This document shows positions 7,027-14,127 of a DNA stretch of 22,903 bases, piece by piece; the stretch's first letter is position 1, and every line of letters starts with the position of its first letter. The notes under the pieces were generated by a model. That model searched no databases. It was not told where the DNA came from and saw only the letters and a program-made list of their open reading frames with translations. The stretch lies in contig CAJWLW010000044.1 in assembly GCA_913042885.1 (NCBI GenBank), forward strand, positions 1 to 22,903, written 5' to 3'. This DNA comes from an uncultured Lentisphaeria bacterium (lineage in GTDB: Bacteria; Verrucomicrobiota; Lentisphaeria; JABSQK01; CAJWLW01). Made by a program: the position numbers and the translations under genes.

Positions 7027-9360
7027 CTACCGGACATCCACCGTCACGACTCGATCGACGGGGGTCATAACTTTCTGGACACCAACATTATGCGGCCACG
7101 TAATCTCAAGTTCGACAGGGTCACGGTGGCGGCCGAGACCGAAGTGCAGGACCAGCTCGCTCTGGTTGCCTTCGCCGGTGCCGGCTTCGACCTGTCGCGT
7201 CAGGATCCGGTCGGGCAGATGAATGCGAACCTGCGCGCCGATCGCTGAACGGTTTACCTTGCCTGAGCCCTCCAGGCGCACCCGCAGCCAGTGGTTGCCG
7301 ACAGTCTGGTTCCTGTAGAGCGCTTTGCCGGCCAGCAGATCGAGATCGCCGTCGTTGTCGAAGTCAGCATAGGCTGCCAGGTATCCCGCGCCGATATTGG
7401 AAAGACCCTCGGCCGCGGTGACGTCGGTGAATGACCATCGCCCGTCGTTGCGGTACAACCGCGGCTGGTTGTGGCCGTATACCGTCGTGAAGAAAAGATC
7501 GAGGTCGCCGTCGTTGTCATAGTCGCCCAGCACCGGCGAGGCGTATGACTCCTGATAGCCCACACCGCAGGTGCCGCGATCGGCAAACCTGTAGCCGTGC
7601 TCCGGCCCGAGGTTCTCGAGGAAGCGTGACTGCGGCTGGCCGCCGTGCGCGAAGTTGCCGACAAACAAATCGAAGTCGCCGTCGTTGTCGATGTCGCCCC
7701 AGCAGGATCCGATGCCATGGCCGTTGCCGCCAAGGGCGTTGTGTGAAGTGCCGATAAAGGAAAAGTTGCCATCGCCGTCGTTCTCCCACAGACGATTCGG
7801 CTGCAGTCGGTAGTTGGTCACGTACACGTCGACATCGCCGTCCTGATCCCAGTCGCATGAGGTGACACCGCGGCTGTTCGACGGACCACCGATCGTCTGG
7901 CTGGTGAAGGAGTTCGCGTTGTCGCTGAGCATCAGCGTGTCGTTGTACGGCGCCATGCCGCCGGTCTCGTAGCCGGTGACAAAAAGGTCGAGAAACCCGT
8001 CGCCGTTATAGTCGGCCCAGTTGGCGCTGCGGTTGGTGCCGTTGCTGATGTCTTTGCCGGCCGGGAGTGCCGGCAGCAGCATGCCGGGTTTGAACACAAA
8101 CTTGCCGGGCGTGCTTATATTCTGATACACCCGATTACCGAGCCAGGTGTAGCCATCAAGATCGCCGTCGTTGTCATAGTCACCCCACATGCAGCCGGCC
8201 GGAATCTTCGGCTGCCTCGAGAACCCGTTACCGCCTTCATTGCGCCAGCTGTCGCTGTACATGGTGATGTCGGCGAAGCCGTCGCCATCGACGTCGGCCC
8301 ACGCCGCGGGCGCGCCGCTGACTTCGAGCTTCATCTCGGCGGTGACGTTGCGGAAGCGGCGATGGCGCGAGTACAGGCCCTCGAGCGCCTTGACGATTGC
8401 CCGCCGGTCACGGCGGATGGCGTCGGCAAGCTCGTACAGTTGGTCTTCATCGGCGATGCTCTTAATCCGCTCGAGCGCTCGTTTGTCTTCGCTGACGGCG
8501 GTCCGGCGGTCGGTGACAATCTGCGCTGCTGCTGCGTCACCGCCGTCAACGAGCTGGCTTGATGCCAGCCGGAGATGATCGACGTCCTGTGACAGTGCTA
8601 CGAGTTCGGCGGCAACCTGTTCGCGAGCAGTGGCGAACCCGGCCGCGGTGCCCGGCGTCGGGTGCGGGCCAACGGGCGGGGAAAAGTTCGTGTCGTGCTC
8701 GATCTGGTCAGTGATCCGCAGCTCGTCGAGGCGGCCGCGCAGGCAGTGACCATACGCGTATGCCCACATACCGACGTGCAACCTGCCGCCCGGCGCCTTC
8801 AGTGCTTTCCCATTGTCGACGTGAATCGTTTGGCGGCCGTCGACATAGACATTGTACGTGCTGTTGCCGTCGCCGCCGGTGCAGTCCCAGTTGATCTCGA
8901 GGTGATGCCACTTGCCGATATCGACCTGGTAGCCTGCCTGGACCAGTGAGCTCGGCGAGTAGACATCGAAGGACATCGCGCCGTTCTGGGTATATGCCTC
9001 GAAGCCGCCGTTCTCGCGGTTACCCGGCATGTTGTACCAGCCGAACAGCGGATGGTACATGTTTGTCTCGTCCTCATCGAAGCAGTACCAGAAATCGACG
9101 GTGCCCTGGCGGATATCGAGGTTGTCGCGTGCGGCATAGGCGCAGCGGCCGGGGTCGACGTTGTCGATTGCGAGGGCCCCCTGCCACCTGCCCTCGGTGG
9201 CGATTTTCGCAACCTCGTAGCCCGGTACCGGTTCAGCAACCGCGGCACCCGTTGCGAAGTCTCCATCGGGGCTGTCATCATAGTGCGCCAGGAAAAGCGT
9301 CCTGGCGGCAGCGAAGTTGACGGCAAAGGCAATGGTGATACAGATGAACAGTCTGGGCAT
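7027..9360 (-). CDS. Secreted LamG + FG-GAP/VCBS beta-propeller + ASPIC/UnbV protein
   Basis: A 777-residue protein. I chose the ATG at 9360 because GGAAG lies 5 bases upstream and the signal peptide (FICITIAFAVNFAAA) then starts at once; a GTG at 9372 is in frame. Residues 20-238 are a LamG domain (TLFLAHYDDSPDGDF, then MYHPLFGWYNMP, WHHLEINWDCTGGDG and RLDELRITDQIEH). Residues 243-335 are charged and helical, probably coiled coil. Residues 356-680 hold seven calcium-binding DxDxDGDxD loops spaced like an FG-GAP/VCBS propeller (DVDGDGFAD, DYDNDGDLD, DYNGDGFLD, DWDQDGDVD, DIDNDGDFD and others). Residues 688-777 are an ASPIC/UnbV domain (NHWLRVRLEGSG, IGAQVRIHL, FGLGRHRDPVELEITWP). It is probably extracellular or surface-attached and may bind carbohydrate or other surfaces. 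The N-terminal 240 residues are closely related to those of the GH42-like protein at 14128-17874. Confidence 0.92.
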   Translation of the reverse strand: MPRLFICITIAFAVNFAAARTLFLAHYDDSPDGDFATGAAVAEPVPGYEVAKIATEGRWQGALAIDNVDPGRCAYAARDNLDIRQGTVDFWYCFDEDETNMYHPLFGWYNMPGNRENGGFEAYTQNGAMSFDVYSPSSLVQAGYQVDIGKWHHLEINWDCTGGDGNSTYNVYVDGRQTIHVDNGKALKAPGGRLHVGMWAYAYGHCLRGRLDELRITDQIEHDTNFSPPVGPHPTPGTAAGFATAREQVAAELVALSQDVDHLRLASSQLVDGGDAAAAQIVTDRRTAVSEDKRALERIKSIADEDQLYELADAIRRDRRAIVKALEGLYSRHRRFRNVTAEMKLEVSGAPAAWADVDGDGFADITMYSDSWRNEGGNGFSRQPKIPAGCMWGDYDNDGDLDGYTWLGNRVYQNISTPGKFVFKPGMLLPALPAGKDISNGTNRSANWADYNGDGFLDLFVTGYETGGMAPYNDTLMLSDNANSFTSQTIGGPSNSRGVTSCDWDQDGDVDVYVTNYRLQPNRLWENDGDGNFSFIGTSHNALGGNGHGIGSCWGDIDNDGDFDLFVGNFAHGGQPQSRFLENLGPEHGYRFADRGTCGVGYQESYASPVLGDYDNDGDLDLFFTTVYGHNQPRLYRNDGRWSFTDVTAAEGLSNIGAGYLAAYADFDNDGDLDLLAGKALYRNQTVGNHWLRVRLEGSGKVNRSAIGAQVRIHLPDRILTRQVEAGTGEGNQSELVLHFGLGRHRDPVELEITWPHNVGVQKVMTPVDRVVTVDVR
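7321..8295 (-). repeat. Seven FG-GAP/VCBS calcium-loop repeats
   Basis: The coding DNA contains the plus-strand word TCGCCGTCGTTGTC at about 7345, 7505, 7677 and 8161, each encoding the D-N-D-G-D core of a repeat, with diverged forms between. The irregular spacing (roughly 45-65 residues) is that of a beta-propeller, not of a simple tandem array. Confidence 0.85.
8647..9303 (-). repeat. Duplicated LamG module, copy A
   Basis: This segment encodes the LamG domain shared with copy B (17101-17781). The two are alike in both DNA and protein: the plus strand has TTGTACCAGCCGAACAG followed by a GATGGTACATG-like string in both, and both encode HPLFGWYNMP, HLEINWDCTGGDG and DELRITDQIEH in the same order. 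The similarity fades in the helical part that follows. Confidence 0.8.
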
Positions 9361-9604
9361 ACAAGCTTCCACCGGATATGAACGGACGCGGAGTTCCGTT
9401 CACTTTAATCGCTAACCTCCCGGGGACCAGTCCAGATAACGGCGTCATTTACCGCAATCCGTTGCCCGGCCATCGGGCGATTAATAGAATCTGCCCGGGC
9501 CGGGAGTCCCAAATCTACGCATACAACCGGGACGCAGGGAACCTGGGCGTTTGCCGCACCGACAACGTCGTGTGGCAATTACGGTCGCGGAGGAGTGACT
9601 ATCG
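9361..9604. other. Gene-free upstream region of the LamG/FG-GAP gene
   Basis: No coding frame with family features is visible. It should contain the leader and promoter of the minus-strand gene starting at 9360; no convincing -35/-10 pair was found. An inverted repeat AACGGA (9381-9386)/TCCGTT (9395-9400) lies 20-40 bases upstream of the ATG and could form a leader hairpin or operator. Confidence 0.4.
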
Positions 9605-9766
9605 ATGCCAAGGAAATTCCGGACACGTTCTTCGATAAAGTTGGTCAAAACTGGTATGCACCTCAGAGGGCTTGCCTGCGCCTGCCTAATGTTCAATCAG
9701 TTCTTGATTGTGAACCCGTTGTCAACGGATACTGTATTGGATGCAGATTTACATCTATTCCGCTGA
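9605..9766 (+). CDS. Small ORF (53 aa) with a strong ribosome binding site; unrecognised
   Basis: An ATG at 9605 is preceded by GGAGGAG (9589-9595) at 9 bases, better than for several real genes here. The product is basic at the start (MPRKFRTRSSIKLVK), then hydrophobic (GLACACLMFNQFLIV), then acidic-neutral. Its 3' end overlaps the next small ORF at 9741 by 26 bases in another frame, an arrangement compatible with translational coupling. I recognise no family. The strand is opposite to both flanking genes. It may be a chance ORF. Confidence 0.22.
   Translation: MPRKFRTRSSIKLVKTGMHLRGLACACLMFNQFLIVNPLSTDTVLDADLHLFR
9691..9728. repeat. Two adjacent inverted repeats
   Basis: GTTCAATCA and TGATTGTGAAC (9691-9715) form an imperfect dyad, and CCGTTG-T-CAACGG (9716-9728) is a perfect 13-base palindrome directly after it. 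They lie inside the small ORF at 9605 and 12 bases before the ORF at 9741. They could be an operator, an attenuator-like structure or a scar of rearrangement. Confidence 0.35.
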
Positions 9767-9893
9767 ACCTCTGAAAGAAGCTCGTGGCAATCTGGAAGAT
9801 GACCTGGATGACTTCCTTCAAGATGCGGGTGAAGTCTCTGGCGGCGGCGGCGGCGCAGGTCAGATATTTAATCTGATCACCGTAATGGAATGA
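9741..9893 (+). pseudogene. Small acidic ORF (50 aa), probably a 5' gene remnant
   Basis: The frame encodes MQIYIYSAEPLKEARGNLED, then DLDDFLQDAGEVSGGGGGAG, then QIFNLITVME. The first 40 residues look like real protein (a beta strand, an acidic helix, then GEV and a glycine-rich turn), like the start of small uncharacterised proteins that continue with a second beta strand. The last 11 codons are the exact antisense of the end of the GH51-like gene (9860 on), so the natural C-terminus appears to have been replaced by neighbouring sequence. No obvious ribosome binding site precedes it. I take it as a truncated gene; the family recall is from memory and unverified. Confidence 0.38.
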
Positions 9894-11434
9894 GGAGGAA
9901 AATTGAGACTGAAGCGACAATCTTGCGGCTCAAAATCTTCTGTTTGCGGCCTTACGCGATCTGGATTTTCGCCGTCGTTGTAGTCTCTTATTTCTTTTGC
10001 TGCAAGTAAAGTCAGGGTGCCCGACACAGGTTTGTTGGCGCCCTCGAGCGCTATTTGCGCCTCGATTTCGTCCGTCAGATGGCGGTTGGTAACACTGAGT
10101 ATCACTTCACTTCCGGCGGCATTGACAGAGGCCGAGGAAGTGAGACAGGACAGTGGCTGGTCGCGGGCAACAGAAAGACTGCCGAAGAAATCAGAATTCC
10201 CTTCTTCCTGGCCTACTTCAATGCTTTCGCATTCCATCTCGATTTCCACTGCCTCGTTGTTGCGATGCGGCTTGTACATATTGAATAAATGATAGGTCGG
10301 CGTCACCCATACCTTGTCGGCATGTGTTTGCACCAGCGCCTGCCCACCCGTTAAATTGTAGCTCAATGCCATATGGATGCGGTCTGCCCAGCGGTGATAA
10401 GTATCCAGAATGCCCGCCGCTGCAATCGCATCTCGCATCGTGCAAATTCTGCTGGCCCAATTAACCGCCCATTCAGATATCACGATTTTCATTTCGCTGG
10501 CTTGCGGAGCCTGCTTGCTGTAGGGTTCCTGCAGCCAGTTGTGAGCCCACGGTTGTCGGCCCTGCGAATAGAACCGCAGCGTGGCGTCGTATTCGCGCAG
10601 GCGATCATCCAATCCCTCGGTGTTGCGCAAAAGCCGGTAGTAATCGTCATCCGTGAAATCGACATCTTTCATCAACACGCCGAAGTAGTGCATGTAGGCC
10701 ATATGGTCGACCAGGCTTATCCCGCCCATCACAGGGGTAAACGCGCGGTCGAGCGTCTCGAAAAACGCTTTGACCCATTTCGATCCGCCCACCGCAGAGC
10801 CAATCATCTCGATACTTGGATCGATCAGGCGCGCAGCCGCTGCGAATTTCCTGAAATCCCGGGCGTGGGCATCCGGCTCCATGTCGCCCCAGGCGTAGAC
10901 GTGCCAGTACTTGACCTTGTAAGGCTCTGGATGCCCGTGCTCGGCTCGCAGGCGGGCATATTTAGTCCCCCCATCATAATTGCAATACTCGACCCAGTTT
11001 TTCGACCCCAGCGGATCATTCTCGTTGGTATCTAAAAGCGGCTCAGCGCCGAGAAGACGGCAGAAGCGGATAAACTCATCCGTGCCTACATCGTTGGAAA
11101 TTTCCACAGGCTCGTGTCCTCGCACCCGGCCCCAGGGCAACAGCAGCCGCGGTCTCTTCTCCCTGGGACCGACGCCATCTTCCCAGTTGTAGAAAGGCGA
11201 TTGGGGGAAGAACTGAATCACCGGCAATGAAAGCTCTTTTAAGGCTGCAATTACGCCCGGGTGAAATCCGTCGATGTGAGGAATAGTGTCGTCATCTCCA
11301 ACCCACATGCCCCCGTGCACGGAATCCCCGCGCACGGAATCCCGCCAGTCCCAAGTACACCCGTACAGGTTGGGGCTGATAACTCCCAACCGCCGATTCA
11401 GATCTACGGAAATTTTTGCTTTGTTAATAGACAA
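9860..11434 (-). CDS. GH51-like (alpha-L-arabinofuranosidase-related) protein with a degenerate active site
   Basis: About 524 residues from a TTG at 11434, which has a perfect AGGAGG 6 bases upstream; an ATG at 11458 in the same frame has a poor site and would place AGGAGG inside the coding sequence. No signal peptide, so cytoplasmic. The GH51 fold is clear: GGMWVGDDDTIPH, NWEDGVGPREKRP, NWVEYCN, RAEHGHPEPYKVKYW, VWVTPTYHLFNMYKPH, and the ending PPHSITVIRL. The catalytic sites are not intact. Canonical WEIGNE, which carries the acid/base Glu, reads WHVYAW here (W182 in place of Glu). The arginine-proline-glycine-glycine sugar-binding segment reads IQFFPQSPFYNW. The nucleophile-like Glu in ISEWAVNW (E321) and the histidines of DHMAYMHYF remain. 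Either a non-hydrolytic sugar-binding relative, an enzyme with a new mechanism, or a decaying gene; the intact frame of over 500 codons argues against recent decay. Confidence 0.85.
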   Translation of the reverse strand: MSINKAKISVDLNRRLGVISPNLYGCTWDWRDSVRGDSVHGGMWVGDDDTIPHIDGFHPGVIAALKELSLPVIQFFPQSPFYNWEDGVGPREKRPRLLLPWGRVRGHEPVEISNDVGTDEFIRFCRLLGAEPLLDTNENDPLGSKNWVEYCNYDGGTKYARLRAEHGHPEPYKVKYWHVYAWGDMEPDAHARDFRKFAAAARLIDPSIEMIGSAVGGSKWVKAFFETLDRAFTPVMGGISLVDHMAYMHYFGVLMKDVDFTDDDYYRLLRNTEGLDDRLREYDATLRFYSQGRQPWAHNWLQEPYSKQAPQASEMKIVISEWAVNWASRICTMRDAIAAAGILDTYHRWADRIHMALSYNLTGGQALVQTHADKVWVTPTYHLFNMYKPHRNNEAVEIEMECESIEVGQEEGNSDFFGSLSVARDQPLSCLTSSASVNAAGSEVILSVTNRHLTDEIEAQIALEGANKPVSGTLTLLAAKEIRDYNDGENPDRVRPQTEDFEPQDCRFSLNFPPHSITVIRLNI

Positions 11435-11440
11435 TCTCAA

Positions 11441-11446
11441 CCTCCT
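11441..11446 (-). promoter_or_regulatory. Ribosome binding site AGGAGG deciding a TTG start
   Basis: AGGAGG on the minus strand is followed after 6 bases by TTG (11432-11434). This spacing is ideal, and the resulting N-terminus (SINKAKISVDLNRRLG) matches the place where GH51 proteins normally begin. Confidence 0.6.
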
Positions 11447-11487
11447 CTCATTTTCCATTTTTCTCAGCGGTACTAGACGGCAATGTG

Positions 11488-11516
11488 AAAATAAGCTTAT
11501 GCCACCCGTGTATCAA
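11488..11516 (-). promoter_or_regulatory. Candidate sigma70 promoter of the GH51-like gene
   Basis: TTGATA (11511-11516, 5 of 6 consensus bases) and TATTTT (11488-11493, 4 of 6) are separated by 17 bases on the minus strand. It lies about 50 bases upstream of the TTG start. This is the best promoter in the window. Confidence 0.55.
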
Positions 11517-11660
11517 GTTTTTCTGGCAGATCCATTCGAGGAGCGGCAATCCGCCCCAAAGAGACCCGCCGGTTCCGAGCCGCAGCGGTCATTCCCCTCT
11601 CTTGCTCCCCATTCCTGCCTTCCCTATTTTGAGTCCTATGATGAAGAAAGGAGTTTGCCC

Positions 11661-12314
11661 ATGAGCATGCAGCTAACCGCTGACCAGAAGCAGTCTTACG
11701 CTGAAGACGGGTTTCTGATCGTGCGAGATGTATTCGCCGCCGAGCTCGAACGACTCGAGCGAGGCGTGATGCGGGCCGTGCGCAGCGGCAACTGCGTCAA
11801 AGGCGACAAGAGCTATCCGACGCCGGCCACCCAGTACACCGTCGAGGGCCAGTATCAGGACGACCCGGATCTGTTGTTCATCGCCGAGCATCCAGCGGTG
11901 CTCGGACCCGTCGAGGAGCTGCTCGGCGGCCCCGCCTGCCTTTCGGCGTTCATCTCCTATCTGAAGACACCGGGCGCCGCCGGTACGGGGGGCGACTACC
12001 AGGGCAGTAGTCCTTCTGGCCACTGCGACTACAAGACGTATCAACAGGCGGGATCGTCGCTGAACTGGCTGTTTGCGATCATTCCGCTGACAGACCTCGA
12101 CGAGGAGACCGGCCCGTTATACGTGTCGCCAGGCTCGCACAAGGCGTCGAGGATCGTTCCGCTCAACGACCGGGTCAGCCGCGTGGAGCGGGCGAGCGCG
12201 GCGGCCAGAGCAATCCGAAGCCCGGTGAAGTCAGCCTTGCTCACAATGGGGTGCTTTTTCTCGAGGCACTACCCGAGTTGGATTTATAAAGAAAAGCCGC
12301 CGCAAACGGTGTAA
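11661..12314 (+). pseudogene. Truncated PhyH-family (phytanoyl-CoA dioxygenase-like) gene
   Basis: The start ATG has AAGGAG 7 bases upstream. The first 175 residues are a typical Fe(II)/2-oxoglutarate oxygenase of the PhyH family: DQKQSYAEDGFLIVRDVF, the iron-binding HxD (H121, D123 in [11 protein letters not shown]), [20 protein letters not shown], and [19 protein letters not shown]. After RVERA (about 12195) the family sequence stops, and the frame reads an unrelated tail to 12314. The normal continuation (GDLLxxH, WH, then the C-terminal third) carrying the second iron-binding histidine is missing. The upstream in-frame ORF to 11286 is not part of it. The product would be an inactive oxygenase, if made. 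The tail in another frame is a fragment of a ComM-like gene. Confidence 0.8.
12197..12289 (+). pseudogene. ComM/YifB (Mg-chelatase-like AAA+ ATPase) fragment fused after the PhyH remnant
   Basis: In the frame offset by two bases from PhyH, this stretch encodes [20 protein letters not shown] followed by [10 protein letters not shown] and a stop. ComM/YifB proteins contain an almost identical string before their Walker B site: [27 protein letters not shown]. Here the Walker B DE is altered to EA and the frame ends. Only about 30 codons remain of a gene of about 500. It lies exactly where the PhyH sequence stops, so the two pieces were joined. After its stop the same frame runs on to about 12368 without a recognisable family. 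Confidence 0.62.
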
Positions 12315-12405
12315 TTTATCGGACGACCAATGCCAAGCCGGTGACGCCTGCGCAGTGGTCGTGCCAATAAATTTCCTAGCCGGTTGATTTGAAGAGAGTA
12401 ACCCG

Positions 12406-14094
12406 ATGAAGCCGTTTCTCTACCTTGTAATCGTCGCCGCTGCCGTCCCCCTGCTCGAGGCTGAGCAGTTCATACAAGGCCGTGGCGGGCAAAAGATTAC
12501 CACGGATATTGTCCTTACGCGTGACATTATCCAGTGCCCCCAGGGCATTGTCGTGGCAGCGGACAACATAGTCATCGACGGCGGCGGGCACACCATCTCC
12601 GGCACCGGCTGGGGCAATGGCATCACCTGCCTCGAACGCCACAATGTCACGATCAGGAACTGTATCATCAGAAATTTCAAGAACGGCATTCTCATCTCCT
12701 CCGACAGCAAAGACGAAGAAAATCCGGTTTCGTACGGGCACAGGATCGAAGACAACACGCTTGTCCGCAACCAGCGTGGTATTGTCATGAAATGGTCACA
12801 CAATTCTGCGATTACCGGCAATCAGATCATCGACAACCTGGACTCCGGAATCACCCTCAGCGGCTCGGAATTATGGCAAGGTCCGGCCTGCAACGATATC
12901 GTTGTCTCGGATAACCGGCTGCTGCGCAACAAACGCGGGCTGGTCATCTGGGATCCATACCAGCGACCGAAGGGCGTCGTCGTCAGCGACAATCTGTTCA
13001 ACCACAATGTCGTCCCGGTTCCGGATCGATTCTGGAAACCCGACCAGGTGAGTTACCGGGGAAACACCTTCGATTCGAACCTCAACAATCTGTTTTTCGT
13101 GTTCCCCGGCGACCACAGTCTGGCGCCGGGCCAGGAGCGGGCATTCGAAATCGCGCTCCACGCGCCCGACGGCACGGCATGTTCGGAATTTGCCGTTGAA
13201 AGCCTGACCACCAGCCCGCCGGAAGAAATCGCCTATACGACAGACGGCAATCGCCTTCGCGGCACTTTCACGCCGACACGCGCCGGCATGTATTCATTGC
13301 ATGTCGTCCTTACCGGCTGCGGGCAGACCGGCATCGATCAGCGGTACTGGTTCGGCAATGAAAAATCGAAGACATTCTATCTGGGCATGGGCTATCGAAC
13401 CGATGTCGGCAACTTATCGAGCCAGGTACCGACCCAGCCGGTCAATGTCTACTGCACGATGTGGGTCGAGGGACATGTTGTGGATGCACCCCCGATCGAT
13501 GGCCTGCAGAAAATCACCCAAGTGAAGACCTCTCTCTGGTCGGACTACAAGGCTTACCACGGCATCGCCCCGTCCTGCAGCGTCGAATTCGATCGGACAT
13601 ACTCGCGACGAGCCGACGTCTTCCGCGCCATCGAGGACACCTACCCGAACGGGCGAAGCCTTTTGAAGATGACGTTCGGTAAAGGCACGTTCATTCACAG
13701 TCGTGCCGACTGGCTGGACCTTACGGTCAAATACTGGTGTTGGGATCCGGCCTGGGAAAGCAACGACGAGATCAAATCCACGGTGGAATTCTCTTACCTG
13801 GTGACCAGCCACCCGGTGATCAAAAACATTTCCAACCCGTACGCATGGATTCTTTCCGCGACATCACCGGAGGGCAGCACGAACCAGGCGGGCATCGTCC
13901 TGCAGGGCAACGGCAAAACAACCGTGTCGCTGCAGATGGCTGACCGGCAAAGCCGGTACGTCGTGACCGTCGATGACGACCAACCGTGCAACGATGATTC
14001 GGCCTGCGGGTATACCCAGACGGCCGGGCAAATCAACGTCACACTGGAGCTCGGCCAGGCGGGACGCCGAATATCAGTTCAGGGCACAGACTGA
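12406..14094 (+). CDS. Secreted parallel beta-helix (NosD/pectate-lyase-fold-like) protein
   Basis: A 562-residue protein with a signal peptide (FLYLVIVAAAVPLLEA, probable cut before EQF). Residues 35-230 are a right-handed beta-helix built from repeated turns: NIVIDGGGHTISGTG, NVTIRNCIIRNFKNGILI, HRIEDNTLVRNQRGIVM, NSAITGNQIIDNLDSGITL, NDIVVSDNRLLRNKRGLVI and so on. This is the NosD/CASH-like arrangement found in polysaccharide lyases, epimerases and surface proteins. Residues 235-340 and the rest are beta-rich, Ig-like sections with a pair of cysteines near the end (CNDDSACGY). I see no catalytic residues specific to a lyase family, so the function could be carbohydrate binding or processing. 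The start has a weak GAGAG site. It runs convergently with the GH42-like gene, with 33 bases between the stops. Confidence 0.88.
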   Translation: MKPFLYLVIVAAAVPLLEAEQFIQGRGGQKITTDIVLTRDIIQCPQGIVVAADNIVIDGGGHTISGTGWGNGITCLERHNVTIRNCIIRNFKNGILISSDSKDEENPVSYGHRIEDNTLVRNQRGIVMKWSHNSAITGNQIIDNLDSGITLSGSELWQGPACNDIVVSDNRLLRNKRGLVIWDPYQRPKGVVVSDNLFNHNVVPVPDRFWKPDQVSYRGNTFDSNLNNLFFVFPGDHSLAPGQERAFEIALHAPDGTACSEFAVESLTTSPPEEIAYTTDGNRLRGTFTPTRAGMYSLHVVLTGCGQTGIDQRYWFGNEKSKTFYLGMGYRTDVGNLSSQVPTQPVNVYCTMWVEGHVVDAPPIDGLQKITQVKTSLWSDYKAYHGIAPSCSVEFDRTYSRRADVFRAIEDTYPNGRSLLKMTFGKGTFIHSRADWLDLTVKYWCWDPAWESNDEIKSTVEFSYLVTSHPVIKNISNPYAWILSATSPEGSTNQAGIVLQGNGKTTVSLQMADRQSRYVVTVDDDQPCNDDSACGYTQTAGQINVTLELGQAGRRISVQGTD

Positions 14095-14127
14095 AGGCTG
14101 TATTCGAGACAGACGCCGGGTTCCGTC

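Noticed and set aside
7321..8295. CRISPR-like repetition
   Set aside because: The repeated DNA words encode calcium-binding protein loops with irregular spacing; there are no constant repeats with unique spacers.
9693..9920. 75-codon minus-strand open frame
   Set aside because: It is antisense to the more protein-like small ORFs, overlaps the GH51-like gene end and has no ribosome binding site or motifs.
11286..11660. N-terminal extension of the PhyH-like ORF
   Set aside because: The ATG at 11661 has a perfect AAGGAG site and starts where the family starts; the extension has no family sequence and overlaps the divergent gene and its promoter.
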